Positions 22,679-30,914 are shown, counted from the first letter of the stretch. The stretch is 64,000 bases of DNA from Sporobacter termitidis DSM 10068 (GCF_900130065.1 NZ_FQXV01000006.1:1-64000); one strand, 5' to 3'. Notes: generated by a model from the sequence alone, not told the origin. Numbers and translations are program-made.

Positions 22679-25150
22679 ATGTATAAGCTTGACCCGGTGA
22701 CGCCGCGGGTGGCGGCGATGCGGGAGAGGTACAGGAGCACGAAGCCGGAGATTTGTACGGCGCGGTACCGGCTGGTGACGGAGTTTTATATGGCGCACCC
22801 GGAGCTTGAGGGCATATTGAAACGGGCGCTCAATTTTAAGAACATCTGCGAAAACATCCCCGTGCGCATTGACGACGGGGAGATCATCGTGGGCGGGCAG
22901 TCGGGCAAATACCGGGCCACGGCGATCTATCCGGAAAACTCGGCCATCTGGATCAAGGAGGAGATTGAATCGCGGATGGTGTCCACCAGGGACATCGACC
23001 CGTATATCATCTCGGAGGAGGACAGGGACTACGTCCTCAAAACCATCGACTTCTGGCTGACGGAGTGCCTGTCCGGCAAAATCATGAGCTACATGCCGGC
23101 GTACCTGAAGGACCACGCCGTGAACGGCGTCACCATGTACGGGCTCTTCGGCGCGGGGCACCAGTGCGGCTCGCCGGTGGGCCACTTTACCGGCAACCAC
23201 TGGACGGCCACGAACGTCGGCTTCGGCGCGATCAAGTCGGAGGCCGAGGCGAAAATGCGGGAGCTGGAGGAGCGCGGCATTTTTGGGGAATCCATCGACC
23301 AGTATAACTTTTACCGGGCCGTGTCCATCGTCTGCGAGGGCATGCTCACGCTGACAAAGCGGTACGCGCGCCTCGCGGAGGAAAAAGCGGCGGCGGAGAC
23401 GGACCCCAAGCGGAAACAGGAGCTTGTGAAAATGGCGGACGCGCTGAACTGGTGCATGGAAAAGCCGTGCCGCACTTTCCACGAGGCGCTGCAGACGCTG
23501 TACATGTACCAAAACTGCATGTGCCTGGACGCCACCATGCACGGCATCAGCTACGGGCGGCTGGACCAGTATTTAGCGCCCTTTTACGAGGCCGACATCG
23601 CCGCCGGGCGCATCACCCACGAGGAGGCCCAGGAGCTTCTGGACCTGTTTTACCTCAAGGTGGCGGAGATGAACAAGCTGTGGAGCTACGGCGCGACGAA
23701 ATCCGGCCCGGGCTATACCTCCGGCCAGCTGATGACGCTGGGCGGCGTGGACAAATACGGCCGGGACGCGTCCAACGACGTCACCTACATGATGCTCCAG
23801 TCGGCGGGGCGGCTCGTGCTGCACGATCCCCCGCAGGCGCTGCGCATCCACAAAGCCACGCCCGAAAAGCTCTGGGAGGCCGCCATCGAGACGACGAAAA
23901 TTTCCGGCGGCGTGCCGACCTTTGAAAACGACGACGTGATCATCCCGGCGCTGATGGCCCGGGGGCGCCTGCCTCTGGAAAGCGCCCGGAACTACTGCCT
24001 CATCGGCTGCGTGGAGCCCTCCGGCTGCGGCGACGAATGGCCGGCCTGCGGCGGCTCCGGCACAGAGAGCTATATGAATCTCGCCAACGCCGTGCTGCTG
24101 GGCATCAGCGACGGACACTACAACGCGCCGTTCATGGGCGGCATGCCGTCCCGCTACAAACCGTCGGACGCCGGGAGGGCGCAGCGCCCGGCCCGGGCCG
24201 GCCTTCCCACCGGGTACCTCTACGAGATGGAGAACATCGAGCAGGTGCTGGAAGCCGTGAAAAAGCAGATCGAGTTCTTTGTAAAGCTGCACGCCAGCTG
24301 CACCAACGCCTTTGAATATCTGGCCCGCCAGCTTCTGCCGCTGCCCGTCGTGTCCTGCACGATCACCGGCTGCATGGAGAGCGGAAAGGACGTCATGTTC
24401 GGCGGCGCGCGTTACAATTCCACCGGCATCTCCGGCGTGGGCATCGGCAACGTGGCCGACAGCCTGGCCATGATCGAGCACCTGTGCTTCAAGGCGAAGA
24501 AGTGCACGACCCATGAGCTGTACGACGCACTGATGAACGACTGGAAGGGTTACGAGGACCTCCAGCGGTATATCAAGTCCCAGGCGCCCCATTACGGCAA
24601 CGCCCTGAAGGACGTGGACAAATACGCCGGCTGGGCCGCCGGTGTCTTCGCCGACGCGGTCAACGCCTGCACGGGCCCCCGGGGCAAGTTCTCCGCCGGG
24701 CTGTACCCCGTCACCACCAACGTCATCTTCGGCCAGATGACCTCCGCCACGCCGGACGGCCGCTCCGCCGGTACGCCCCTGGCCGACGGCATCTCCCCCG
24801 TCCAGCAGATGGACACGACAGGCCCCACGGCGGTGCTCTCCTCCGTGTCGAACATCGACCAGGTCAAGTATCCCAACGGCACGCTTCTCAACATGAAGTT
24901 CCACCCCACGTCCCTGCAGGGCGAGGAGGGGGACAGAAAGCTCTCCAGCCTCATCCAGACGTATTTCGACCTGGGCGGCATGGAGATGCAGATCAACGTG
25001 GTCTCCGCCGAAACGCTCAAAAACGCCCAGAAGAAGCCCGAGGACTACAAAAACCTCGTCGTCCGCGTGGCCGGCTTCTCCACCTATTTCGTCGAGCTCC
25101 ACGCCGACAGCCAGAACGACCTCATCAGCCGCACCGAGCTGGCAATGTAA
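22679..25150 (+). CDS. Glycyl radical enzyme 2 (pyruvate formate-lyase family), unassigned class
   Basis: 823 residues, ATG 22679 after GGAGGTTATCCT; a TATAAT lies at 22634-22639. The active-site Cys444 and Glu446 are in LIGCVEPSGCGDEWPACGG, and the radical glycine is Gly799 in RVAGFSTYF. The N-terminal part begins YKLDPVTPRVAAMRERYRST. It shares the GCVEP...EWPACG signature with the enzyme at 15145, so the two are members of one clade of eliminase/decarboxylase-type enzymes but clearly diverged. No activase or microcompartment genes adjoin it; the activase at 13903 is the nearest candidate. Substrate unknown. Confidence 0.9.
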   Translation: MYKLDPVTPRVAAMRERYRSTKPEICTARYRLVTEFYMAHPELEGILKRALNFKNICENIPVRIDDGEIIVGGQSGKYRATAIYPENSAIWIKEEIESRMVSTRDIDPYIISEEDRDYVLKTIDFWLTECLSGKIMSYMPAYLKDHAVNGVTMYGLFGAGHQCGSPVGHFTGNHWTATNVGFGAIKSEAEAKMRELEERGIFGESIDQYNFYRAVSIVCEGMLTLTKRYARLAEEKAAAETDPKRKQELVKMADALNWCMEKPCRTFHEALQTLYMYQNCMCLDATMHGISYGRLDQYLAPFYEADIAAGRITHEEAQELLDLFYLKVAEMNKLWSYGATKSGPGYTSGQLMTLGGVDKYGRDASNDVTYMMLQSAGRLVLHDPPQALRIHKATPEKLWEAAIETTKISGGVPTFENDDVIIPALMARGRLPLESARNYCLIGCVEPSGCGDEWPACGGSGTESYMNLANAVLLGISDGHYNAPFMGGMPSRYKPSDAGRAQRPARAGLPTGYLYEMENIEQVLEAVKKQIEFFVKLHASCTNAFEYLARQLLPLPVVSCTITGCMESGKDVMFGGARYNSTGISGVGIGNVADSLAMIEHLCFKAKKCTTHELYDALMNDWKGYEDLQRYIKSQAPHYGNALKDVDKYAGWAAGVFADAVNACTGPRGKFSAGLYPVTTNVIFGQMTSATPDGRSAGTPLADGISPVQQMDTTGPTAVLSSVSNIDQVKYPNGTLLNMKFHPTSLQGEEGDRKLSSLIQTYFDLGGMEMQINVVSAETLKNAQKKPEDYKNLVVRVAGFSTYFVELHADSQNDLISRTELAM

Positions 25151-25172
25151 GGCGCGGTCAAGTCAACAAACA

Positions 25173-25208
25173 GCGGGCGGGATGAAATCATCCCGCCCGC
25201 CGTCTCTT
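25173..25208. terminator. Bidirectional terminator between glycyl radical enzyme 2 and the CDF gene
   Basis: gcgggcgggatga (25173-25185) pairs perfectly with tcatcccgcccgc (25188-25200), followed on the plus strand by cgtctctt. Confidence 0.85.
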
Positions 25209-25213
25209 ATTTG

Positions 25214-26620
25214 TCACTCGTCCTCGATGGGCTCGAAATGGATATGGACGTTTTCCAGCTGGCTCACGGCGCTTTTCAGCCGGCGCTTGATGTTGTCGGA
25301 CAAAAGCTCCAGCTTGTCGACGGTGAACTCCTCCCGGACGCCGCAGTGCAGGAAGGTGGTGACCTTGCCGCCGCACCGGTACAGCCTGATCTCATGACAG
25401 TCCAGGTCGCCGCTGATGCCGTCCACAGCCTCTTTGATGCTGCCGACGAGGTCCGGCGCCGCGGCGGTGATCTCCTCGCTGGGCAGCGCCCGCTCGGCCC
25501 GCTCGAAGGACAGGTTGACGTTGTCGATACAGGGGATTTCGCTCTTGAGCCGGCCCATGATCTCGTGGGACAGGCCGTGGGTGGCGTTCAGCGTCAGGTT
25601 CTCCCTGACCTCGATGTGGGCCGTGACCTGCTTTTTCCCGTCCAGCTCGTAGACGTGGACGTTGTGGACGTTCAGGCAGTCCGGCACCTGGTCGACGATA
25701 TTCTCCAGCGCCCTGTTGATATTGATGTCGTCGGGGCTCAGGGGCTCCACGGGGTACGTGCTGACCATGATGTCGCTGTTCGGGACGAGCACCGTGACCC
25801 TGTCCTTGATCTCGCCCACGAGCCAGTGGACGCTTTTGTGGTCCCGGAGGGCCTCGACCCCGATATTCAGGTCAATGTACTTGACGGCGCCGGAGGGCCT
25901 GATGCGGACCGACTCGATCTGGACCACGTCCGGGATCGCGGAGAGCTCTTTTTCGATCATTTCCTTCATGCCGCGGGGCGCCGTGTCCAGCAGAACGTCG
26001 ATGGTCTCCCTGCCGAGCTTGAGGCTCACCCTGATGACAAGCACCGCCACGCCGAGGGCGGCAATGGGGTCGGCGTACCGGAGCGCCGGGATGTGGAAGG
26101 TCTCGCCGATCCAGACGCAGACAAGGCCCCCGGTGACGACGGCGGAGCTCCAGATGTCGCTGGAAAAGTGCAGCGCGTCCGCCTCCAGCGCCTGGCTGCC
26201 GTATTTCTTCGCCGCCCGCTTTAAAACCACGACCCTGGTGGAATTGACGGCGATGGAAACGGCCATCACCAAGGCGCCCCACAGCGCCCCGGTCATCTCG
26301 ACGCTCTTGCCGAAAAAGAGCTTATCGATGGCCTCGTAGCCGATCCAGACGCAGGTGACGAGCAGCAGCACGGTTTCGATAAGCGCCGAGAAGCTCTCCA
26401 TTTTCCCGTGACCGTAATGGTGCTGGGCGTCGGCCGGCTTGTCGGAAAAGCGGACGGCCAGGAAGGTGATCACCGTGGCCAAAAGGTCCAGCACCGAATG
26501 CAGCGCCTCCGAGATGATGCCCAGGGAGCCGGTGAGCACGCCGACAACGACCTTCATGGCCGTCAGGAAGGCCGCGGCAAAAATAGAGTTCAGGGCGGCG
26601 CTTTGTTTTTCACTGTTCAA
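25214..26620 (-). CDS. Cation diffusion facilitator (CDF) metal exporter with extended C-terminus
   Basis: 468 residues, far longer than the usual 300 or so. Six transmembrane helices (about 10-200) carry the metal site residues: SEALHSVLDL in helix 2 and ADALHFSSDIWSS in helix 5, each H-x3-D. After the first cytoplasmic domain (about 210-290) come two further ferredoxin-like domains (about 295-370 and 385-465), recognisable from repeated endings such as NVNLSFERAE and NVHIHFEPIE. The leader upstream reads as a NiCo riboswitch, so cobalt or nickel (or iron) efflux is the likely role. The extra domains may add metal sensing or oligomer contacts (inference). Confidence 0.9.
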   Translation of the reverse strand: MNSEKQSAALNSIFAAAFLTAMKVVVGVLTGSLGIISEALHSVLDLLATVITFLAVRFSDKPADAQHHYGHGKMESFSALIETVLLLVTCVWIGYEAIDKLFFGKSVEMTGALWGALVMAVSIAVNSTRVVVLKRAAKKYGSQALEADALHFSSDIWSSAVVTGGLVCVWIGETFHIPALRYADPIAALGVAVLVIRVSLKLGRETIDVLLDTAPRGMKEMIEKELSAIPDVVQIESVRIRPSGAVKYIDLNIGVEALRDHKSVHWLVGEIKDRVTVLVPNSDIMVSTYPVEPLSPDDININRALENIVDQVPDCLNVHNVHVYELDGKKQVTAHIEVRENLTLNATHGLSHEIMGRLKSEIPCIDNVNLSFERAERALPSEEITAAAPDLVGSIKEAVDGISGDLDCHEIRLYRCGGKVTTFLHCGVREEFTVDKLELLSDNIKRRLKSAVSQLENVHIHFEPIEDE

Positions 26621-26690
26621 TCAAGACACGCTCCTGTATAAGTTCTCATGTCCCGGAGATAGAAGCTATCAGCCTGCGTTGCGCAAGCTA

Positions 26691-26728
26691 TAAAAAATAC
26701 CTGCGGAACATATCACTGTCCCGCAGGT
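26691..26728 (-). terminator. Riboswitch-controlled terminator ahead of the CDF gene
   Basis: On the minus strand ACCTGCGG (26728-26721) pairs with CCGCAGGT (26706-26699), followed by ATTTTTTA. It lies 70 nt before the CDF start and its 5' arm overlaps the 3' end of the aptamer, so ligand binding could prevent termination. Confidence 0.75.
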
Positions 26729-26795
26729 ACTGAATCCTGCTGCCCTAAGGCCCAGCCCCATGAACGAAACCGTTCATCGCCTGCTCAGTTTGTAC
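26714..26795 (-). promoter_or_regulatory. Probable NiCo (czcD-type) riboswitch aptamer
   Basis: Reading the minus strand from about 26792: CTGAGCAGGCG, a stem GATGAACGG / CGTTCATG, GGGCTGGGCC, GGGCAGCAGG and finally CTGCGGGACAGT. The blocks CUGAGCAGGC, the following hairpin ending in CAUG, GGGCUG and GGGACAGU, in this order, match my memory of the published NiCo aptamer that senses cobalt and nickel. A terminator overlaps its 3' end and a CDF exporter follows, which is the expected context. Confidence 0.75.
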
Positions 26796-26827
26796 TGTAG
26801 TAAAATGCAGTGCAAAGAGATAAGATT

Positions 26828-26857
26828 ATACTATCACACATTTTTTGTCCATGTCAA
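26828..26857 (-). promoter_or_regulatory. Promoter for the riboswitch-CDF transcript
   Basis: Minus strand TTGACA (26857-26852), 18 nt, TAGTAT (26833-26828). Transcription would begin near 26820, giving a leader of about 200 nt before the CDF start. Confidence 0.65.
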
Positions 26858-26890
26858 CATTTTATTGGCCCGGCGCGGCGTTTGCCCAGA

Positions 26891-27517
26891 TCAAAAAGCG
26901 TCCAGAAAATCCTGCAGCGCTTTAAAATACTGTCCCACATGGACGCCGTCGGCCAGGGCGTGATTGACCTGGAGGGAAAGCGGCAGCAGCGTTCTGCAGC
27001 CGTCCGGATAGAATTTGCCCCACGATATGCGCGGGATCGAGTCGTCCTTGTCGAGCTTTATGGTATGCGATATGTGGGTGAACGCCACCCAGGGGACGCA
27101 GGTCAGATACACGAGGTCGTCCCGCGCCTCATCCCGGCCGTCACCGAACAGGCCCCGCTGCGTCCGCTCCTTTTCCCGGGCCGCTTTTATAAACGTGTCC
27201 ATGTCGCCGTCCATGTCCACCGTTACGTATTTAAACAGCTCACTGTCCTTATCCAGGGACGTAAACGACGGATGCAGCCTGTCGTGCTCTATGACGGCGC
27301 CGTCTCTGAGCCTGTAACGGAGGTTCCGCACCCCGTTTGCCGCGGTGGTCGCGGCGAAAATCATGGCGTGGTAAAACGGCAGGCCGCCGCCTTTGACAAA
27401 TTTGAGGAATTTCGATATGTCGACAGGCGCGCAGATATCGTACTGCGGATAATCCATCGTGCGGAAATGCGCAAAATGCTCTTTCCTGTCCCACGTGTCC
27501 ATATCTATCGTCTTCAT
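26891..27517 (-). CDS. Chloramphenicol acetyltransferase-like acyltransferase
   Basis: 208 residues. The fold markers of the CAT family are present: the start DMDTWDRKEHFAHFRTMDYP, VKGGGLPFYHAMIFAATTAA near residue 43, and the catalytic motif QVNHALADGVHVGQYF near residue 185 with the active-site His in NHALADG. CAT enzymes acetylate chloramphenicol; many chromosomal family members lack that activity, and the usual HH is NH here. Resistance therefore cannot be asserted. A single gene, with promoter not clearly defined. Confidence 0.85.
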   Translation of the reverse strand: MKTIDMDTWDRKEHFAHFRTMDYPQYDICAPVDISKFLKFVKGGGLPFYHAMIFAATTAANGVRNLRYRLRDGAVIEHDRLHPSFTSLDKDSELFKYVTVDMDGDMDTFIKAAREKERTQRGLFGDGRDEARDDLVYLTCVPWVAFTHISHTIKLDKDDSIPRISWGKFYPDGCRTLLPLSLQVNHALADGVHVGQYFKALQDFLDAF

Positions 27518-27565
27518 TGATACTCCCTCCGCGGATTCCGGTTTGCTGCAGCCGCATTATTTTTA

Positions 27566-28048
27566 TCAGTTCACGGCCAGCAGCTTTTCGATATCCTTCT
27601 CGATCTTTTGAAGCTTGACGTCCGGGGAATAGCGCTTCAGGACGGCGCCGGTTTTATCCACCAGGAATTTTGTGAAATTCAGCTTGATGTCCGCCGTGCC
27701 GAAGAGCGCTTTTTTCTGCGCCTTCAGGTAGGTATAAAGCGGCGCTTCCCTGGGGCCGCTGACGTAGACTTTTCCAAACTGCGGGAATGTCACGCCGAAG
27801 CGCACCTTGCGCACCTTGTAGATCTCCTCCGCGTCCGCTTCCTGCTCCATAAACTGATAGCATGGGAAATCGAGAATCTCAAAGCCCTTGTCCTTATATC
27901 TGGTATAGAGAATCTGCAGCCCGTCGTACTGGCTGGTGTACGGGCAGCCCGTGGCGGTGTTGACGATGAGCAGCACCCTGCCCTTGTATCCTGTCAGAGC
28001 TACGTCTTGTCCGTTTTCATCTTTTACGGTAAAATCATAGATATCCAT
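27566..28048 (-). CDS. Glutathione peroxidase family protein with altered catalytic tetrad
   Basis: 160 residues from ATG 28048 (upstream in-frame codons lack a ribosome site). The peroxidatic Cys lies in VNTATGCPYTSQYDGLQ and the Gln in FPCYQFMEQEAD, both as in thioredoxin-dependent glutathione peroxidases. The usual WNFTKFLVD reads LNFTKFLVD: Asn is kept but the tetrad Trp is Leu. The family reduces hydroperoxides. The enzyme may be of reduced activity or use another residue. Divergent from mutY with 41 bp between the starts. Confidence 0.85.
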   Translation of the reverse strand: MDIYDFTVKDENGQDVALTGYKGRVLLIVNTATGCPYTSQYDGLQILYTRYKDKGFEILDFPCYQFMEQEADAEEIYKVRKVRFGVTFPQFGKVYVSGPREAPLYTYLKAQKKALFGTADIKLNFTKFLVDKTGAVLKRYSPDVKLQKIEKDIEKLLAVN

Positions 28049-28089
28049 TTCCAATACCCCCATCTCATCATAAGTTACGGAGTACCGAT

Positions 28090-29139
28090 ATGTCAACACG
28101 CATTGCCCTCCCTCAGCTTCTGCCTCAGGCCCTTTTGGCCTGGTACAATAAAAATGCCAGGGCGCTGCCCTGGCGGAAGGATCGGGACCCCTACCGCGTC
28201 TGGGTCTCGGAGATCATGCTGCAGCAGACGGGCGCCGAGGTCGTGGCGCGGTATTATCCCCGTTTTCTCGAAGCGTTCCCGACGGTGCAGGCGCTGGCGG
28301 GGGCGGACGAGCACGCGCTCATGAAGCGCTGGGAGGGCCTCGGCTACTATGCCCGCGCCCGGAATATGCAAAAGGCGGCCCGGGTGATTGCTGAAAAGTA
28401 CGCGGGCGTCTTCCCGGATACATATGAGGCGCTGCGGGAGCTGCCCGGCGTGGGCGACTACACCGCCGGCGCCGTGGCCTCCATCTGCTTTGACCGGCCG
28501 ACCCCGGCCGTAGACGGCAACGTGATACGCGTCGTCGCCCGTATCGCGGGCATCGGCGACGAGATCACCGACGCGGTCAAAAAAAGTATCGCCGAGGCTC
28601 TGCGCGCGATCTATCCCACGGACAGGCCCGGCGATTTCACCCAGAGCCTGATGGAGCTGGGTGCCGTCGTCTGTCTGCCCAACGGGCAGCCCAGGTGCGC
28701 GCTCTGCCCGGCCGCCGGGCTGTGCGCCGCGCTGCGGGACGGTACCGCCCTGTCGCTGCCCGTCAAAAAGCGCAAGCCGGAGAAAAAGCGCGAGGAACGC
28801 ACCGTTTTCCTGCTGTCCTGCGGCGGCAGCCTCGCGCTCCGGCACCGGGAAAACTCCGGCCTTCTGGGCGGACTTTGGGAGCTGCCGAACGTATCTGGCG
28901 CCCTGGACGAGGCCGGGGCGGTCCGGCAGGCAGAGGCCTGGGGGACGCGCCCCGCCGCGCTCATAAAAGCCCTGCGGCGCAGCCATATCTTTACCCATAT
29001 CCGCTGGGACATGGTCTGCTACGAGATAGCGTGCCGGGAGAAAACGCCGGATTTCACCTGGGTCACCGCGCGTGAGCTGCGCGAGTCCTACGCGCTCCCC
29101 ACGGCCTTCAGCAAGTTTTTGGACGGGGAAAAGGAATAA
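28090..29139 (+). CDS. mutY: A/G-specific adenine glycosylase
   Basis: 349 residues. The helix-hairpin-helix and catalytic parts are clear: WVSEIMLQQTGAEVVARYYP (Glu in SEIMLQQT at about residue 41), LPGVGDYTAGAVASICFD with the catalytic Asp in PAVDGNVIRV (about 145). The iron-sulfur loop has cysteines in VVCLPNGQPRCALCPAAGLC, with 7 residues between the first two rather than the 6 of E. coli. A C-terminal NUDIX-like domain (about 235-345) recognises 8-oxoguanine, with FTHIRWDMVCYE. MutY removes adenine opposite 8-oxoG. Its neighbour is a peroxidase, consistent with an oxidative-damage theme. Confidence 0.94.
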   Translation: MSTRIALPQLLPQALLAWYNKNARALPWRKDRDPYRVWVSEIMLQQTGAEVVARYYPRFLEAFPTVQALAGADEHALMKRWEGLGYYARARNMQKAARVIAEKYAGVFPDTYEALRELPGVGDYTAGAVASICFDRPTPAVDGNVIRVVARIAGIGDEITDAVKKSIAEALRAIYPTDRPGDFTQSLMELGAVVCLPNGQPRCALCPAAGLCAALRDGTALSLPVKKRKPEKKREERTVFLLSCGGSLALRHRENSGLLGGLWELPNVSGALDEAGAVRQAEAWGTRPAALIKALRRSHIFTHIRWDMVCYEIACREKTPDFTWVTARELRESYALPTAFSKFLDGEKE

Positions 29140-29156
29140 TTTCCGCCGTTGGAGGC

Positions 29157-29480
29157 AGCGCGCCGCGCCGCGTCGGAAGGAGTGAATCTTGTTCCGCGCC
29201 GCTGTATGTAGCATGCTGCCGCGCCGGGAAGTTCCCTCCTTCAGTCGCCTCCGGCGACAGCTCCCTCGTCTGAGGGAGCCGGGAAGACGCGGAGCGAAAA
29301 AGCCTCCCTCGGACGAGGGAGGTGGCGTGGCGAAGCCGCGTCGGAAGGAGTGAATCTTGTTCCGCGCCGCTGTATGTAGCATGCTGCCGCGCCGGGGAAG
29401 CTCCCTCCTTCAGTCGCCTGTGGGCGACAGCTCCCTCGTCTGAGGGAGCCGGGGAAGACGCGGAGCGAAAAAGCCTCCTT
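29157..29480. repeat. Second array of the hairpin-rich repeat (two units, 168-bp spacing)
   Basis: The same elements as at 17650-18752: gctccctcgtctgagggagc, cctccctcggacgagggagg, and ggaaggagtgaat at 29174-29186 and 29342-29354. The spacing of the two ends is 168 bp. There is no DUF559 gene here, so this is a solo array immediately downstream of mutY. Confidence 0.85.
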
Positions 29481-29500
29481 CGGGCGGTTATACCGGGGTC

Positions 29501-29547
29501 CGGGGCAAAGCCCCGAATTCAACGGGGTCATAGGGGCGCAGCCCCTA
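29501..29547. repeat. Two GC-rich hairpins next to the repeat array
   Basis: cggggcaaagccccg (29501-29515) and taggggcgcagccccta (29531-29547), then gggtgggctttttt at 29565-29578. They may help terminate the minus-strand HAD gene from the far side or the array transcript. Confidence 0.55.
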
Positions 29548-29578
29548 TACCTCTGTTGGGCGGGCGGGTGGGCTTTTT

Positions 29579-30394
29579 TCAGCCGAAGCGCATTTCAAGA
29601 TACTCGATAAAGTCGGCGACGGCGCCGTCCTCGCAGGGGCAGACGACGACGTCGGCGACGCTTTTTACCTCGTCGGGAGCGCCCGACGGCGCGGCGCTGA
29701 GCGCGGAGGCGGCCAGGAGCTCCAGGTCGTTGTAATAGTCTCCGATGCTCATGATTTTGTCGTGCCCGATGCCGGTGAGGCCGGCGAGGATTTTAAGCGT
29801 CGTGCCCTTGGAAATGCCCTCCGGCAGCACCTCGTAATAGATCGGCCCTGAGAAAACATAGACGCAGCCGGCGTTTCCCATCGCCTCCACGTGCGCCGAC
29901 AGCGCCCGCAGCCGATCGGTCTCGCCGCAGAAGAGGATTTTGTTGCAGTCGGCCGGCATATCGTCAAGATCCCTGTCGGTGGCGGTGATGCCCTGAAAGG
30001 CCACGTGCTCCTTGGTGTATTTGTTCTTATTGATGTAGTAGACATGCCCGCCGGAATAGATCTCGATGCCGACGTCCGGGAAGGCGGTTTTGACGTCCTT
30101 GATGATCCTGTCGTAATCCCGGGGCAGGAATTCGCTCCAAAGGAGCTTTTTTTCGCCGAAGTCGTAGATGCCGCCGCCGTTGTAGACGATGGAGGGTGTG
30201 TTTGTCGGGACGCGGGCGGCGAATTTTTCGCAGCCGAGAACGCTGCGGCCCGTGGCGAAGGCAAAGCGGCCGCCCTTTCCGGTGAACCGCTCGATGGCGG
30301 CGATGTTGCGCTCGGGTATGGCGCCCTTGCCGGTGACCAGCGTGCCGTCCAGGTCCGTGACCAGCAGGATGCCGCTCATTGAAGTGTCGTTCAT
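29579..30394 (-). CDS. HAD superfamily (Cof-type) hydrolase
   Basis: 271 residues, ATG 30394 with GGAGC five nt before. HAD motif I is LVTDLDGTLVTG (about 11-22), motif II FATGRS (about 46), motif III the Lys in GISKGTTLKILAGL (about 194-207), motif IV GDYYNDLELLAAS (about 216-228). The cap domain between motifs II and III is of the Cof type. These enzymes dephosphorylate sugar phosphates, nucleotides or cofactors such as FMN; the substrate is not evident. A single gene. Confidence 0.92.
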   Translation of the reverse strand: MNDTSMSGILLVTDLDGTLVTGKGAIPERNIAAIERFTGKGGRFAFATGRSVLGCEKFAARVPTNTPSIVYNGGGIYDFGEKKLLWSEFLPRDYDRIIKDVKTAFPDVGIEIYSGGHVYYINKNKYTKEHVAFQGITATDRDLDDMPADCNKILFCGETDRLRALSAHVEAMGNAGCVYVFSGPIYYEVLPEGISKGTTLKILAGLTGIGHDKIMSIGDYYNDLELLAASALSAAPSGAPDEVKSVADVVVCPCEDGAVADFIEYLEMRFG

Positions 30395-30464
30395 AAAAAG
30401 CTCCGTTTTACAGTCATTTTTTATAAGCTATTATACCATATGGGACGGCCTCCCGTCATGGCCT

Positions 30465-30500
30465 CTTCACCGAATTTCATCCGCAGAAAATTCAGTGAAG
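30465..30500. promoter_or_regulatory. Imperfect palindrome between the HAD and SHOCT genes
   Basis: cttcaccgaattt (30465-30477) and aaattcagtgaag (30488-30500) form a 13-bp inverted repeat with one mismatch, in an AT-rich divergent intergenic region. Operator or hairpin cannot be decided. Confidence 0.4.
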
Positions 30501-30585
30501 TTAGAATATTTAGACATATTTTCATGATAATAAATGAATATGGCAGATAAAAGCTTTGCCTGTCACAAATCAGGGGGAAATCGTC

Positions 30586-30849
30586 ATGTTGATGTATTAC
30601 GGAAACAGAATGATGGGCGGCGGCAGATATATCAGCTACGGCTGGCAGGCGCTTGTATGCCTGGCCTTTCTGATCCTGATCGTCCTGGGCATCATTGCCC
30701 TTGTCAGGTATATCCGCTTTACCGGGCACGGACATAAAATCGAGATGCCCACCGTCAATCCGGCGCTCCAGATCCTGCAGGAACGCTACGCCAGGGGTGA
30801 GCTCTCGGACGAGGAATACAGGGTCAAAAAAGCGGAACTGCTCAAATAG
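30586..30849 (+). CDS. Small single-span membrane protein with SHOCT domain
   Basis: 87 residues, ATG 30586 after GGGGGAAA. An N-terminal MMGGGRYISYGWQ is followed by one transmembrane helix (ALVCLAFLILIVLGIIALVR, about 17-36) and a C-terminal SHOCT motif (LQERYARGELSDEEYRVKKA, about 63-82). SHOCT domains are short oligomerisation elements. The function is unknown; such proteins are common near membrane or metal genes. A very long perfect palindrome follows the stop codon by 1 nt. Confidence 0.85.
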   Translation: MLMYYGNRMMGGGRYISYGWQALVCLAFLILIVLGIIALVRYIRFTGHGHKIEMPTVNPALQILQERYARGELSDEEYRVKKAELLK

Positions 30850-30850
30850 T

Positions 30851-30904
30851 CCCTCATATATCAGTAAAGCCCGGCAAAAGCCGGGCTTTACTGATATATG
30901 AGGG
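30851..30904. terminator. 54-bp perfect palindrome between convergent genes
   Basis: Arms at 30851-30875 and 30880-30904, 25 bp without a mismatch, 4-nt loop aaaa. It starts 1 nt after the SHOCT stop and ends 10 nt before the end of the convergent CrtI-like gene. The core (aagcccggc / gccgggctt) looks like a bidirectional terminator whose stem has been lengthened. Confidence 0.8.
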
Positions 30905-30914
30905 CCGAAAGGGA

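Noticed and set aside
26891-27517. Chloramphenicol resistance determinant
   Set aside because: Family membership is clear, but the catalytic HH is NH and chromosomal relatives are often not resistance enzymes.
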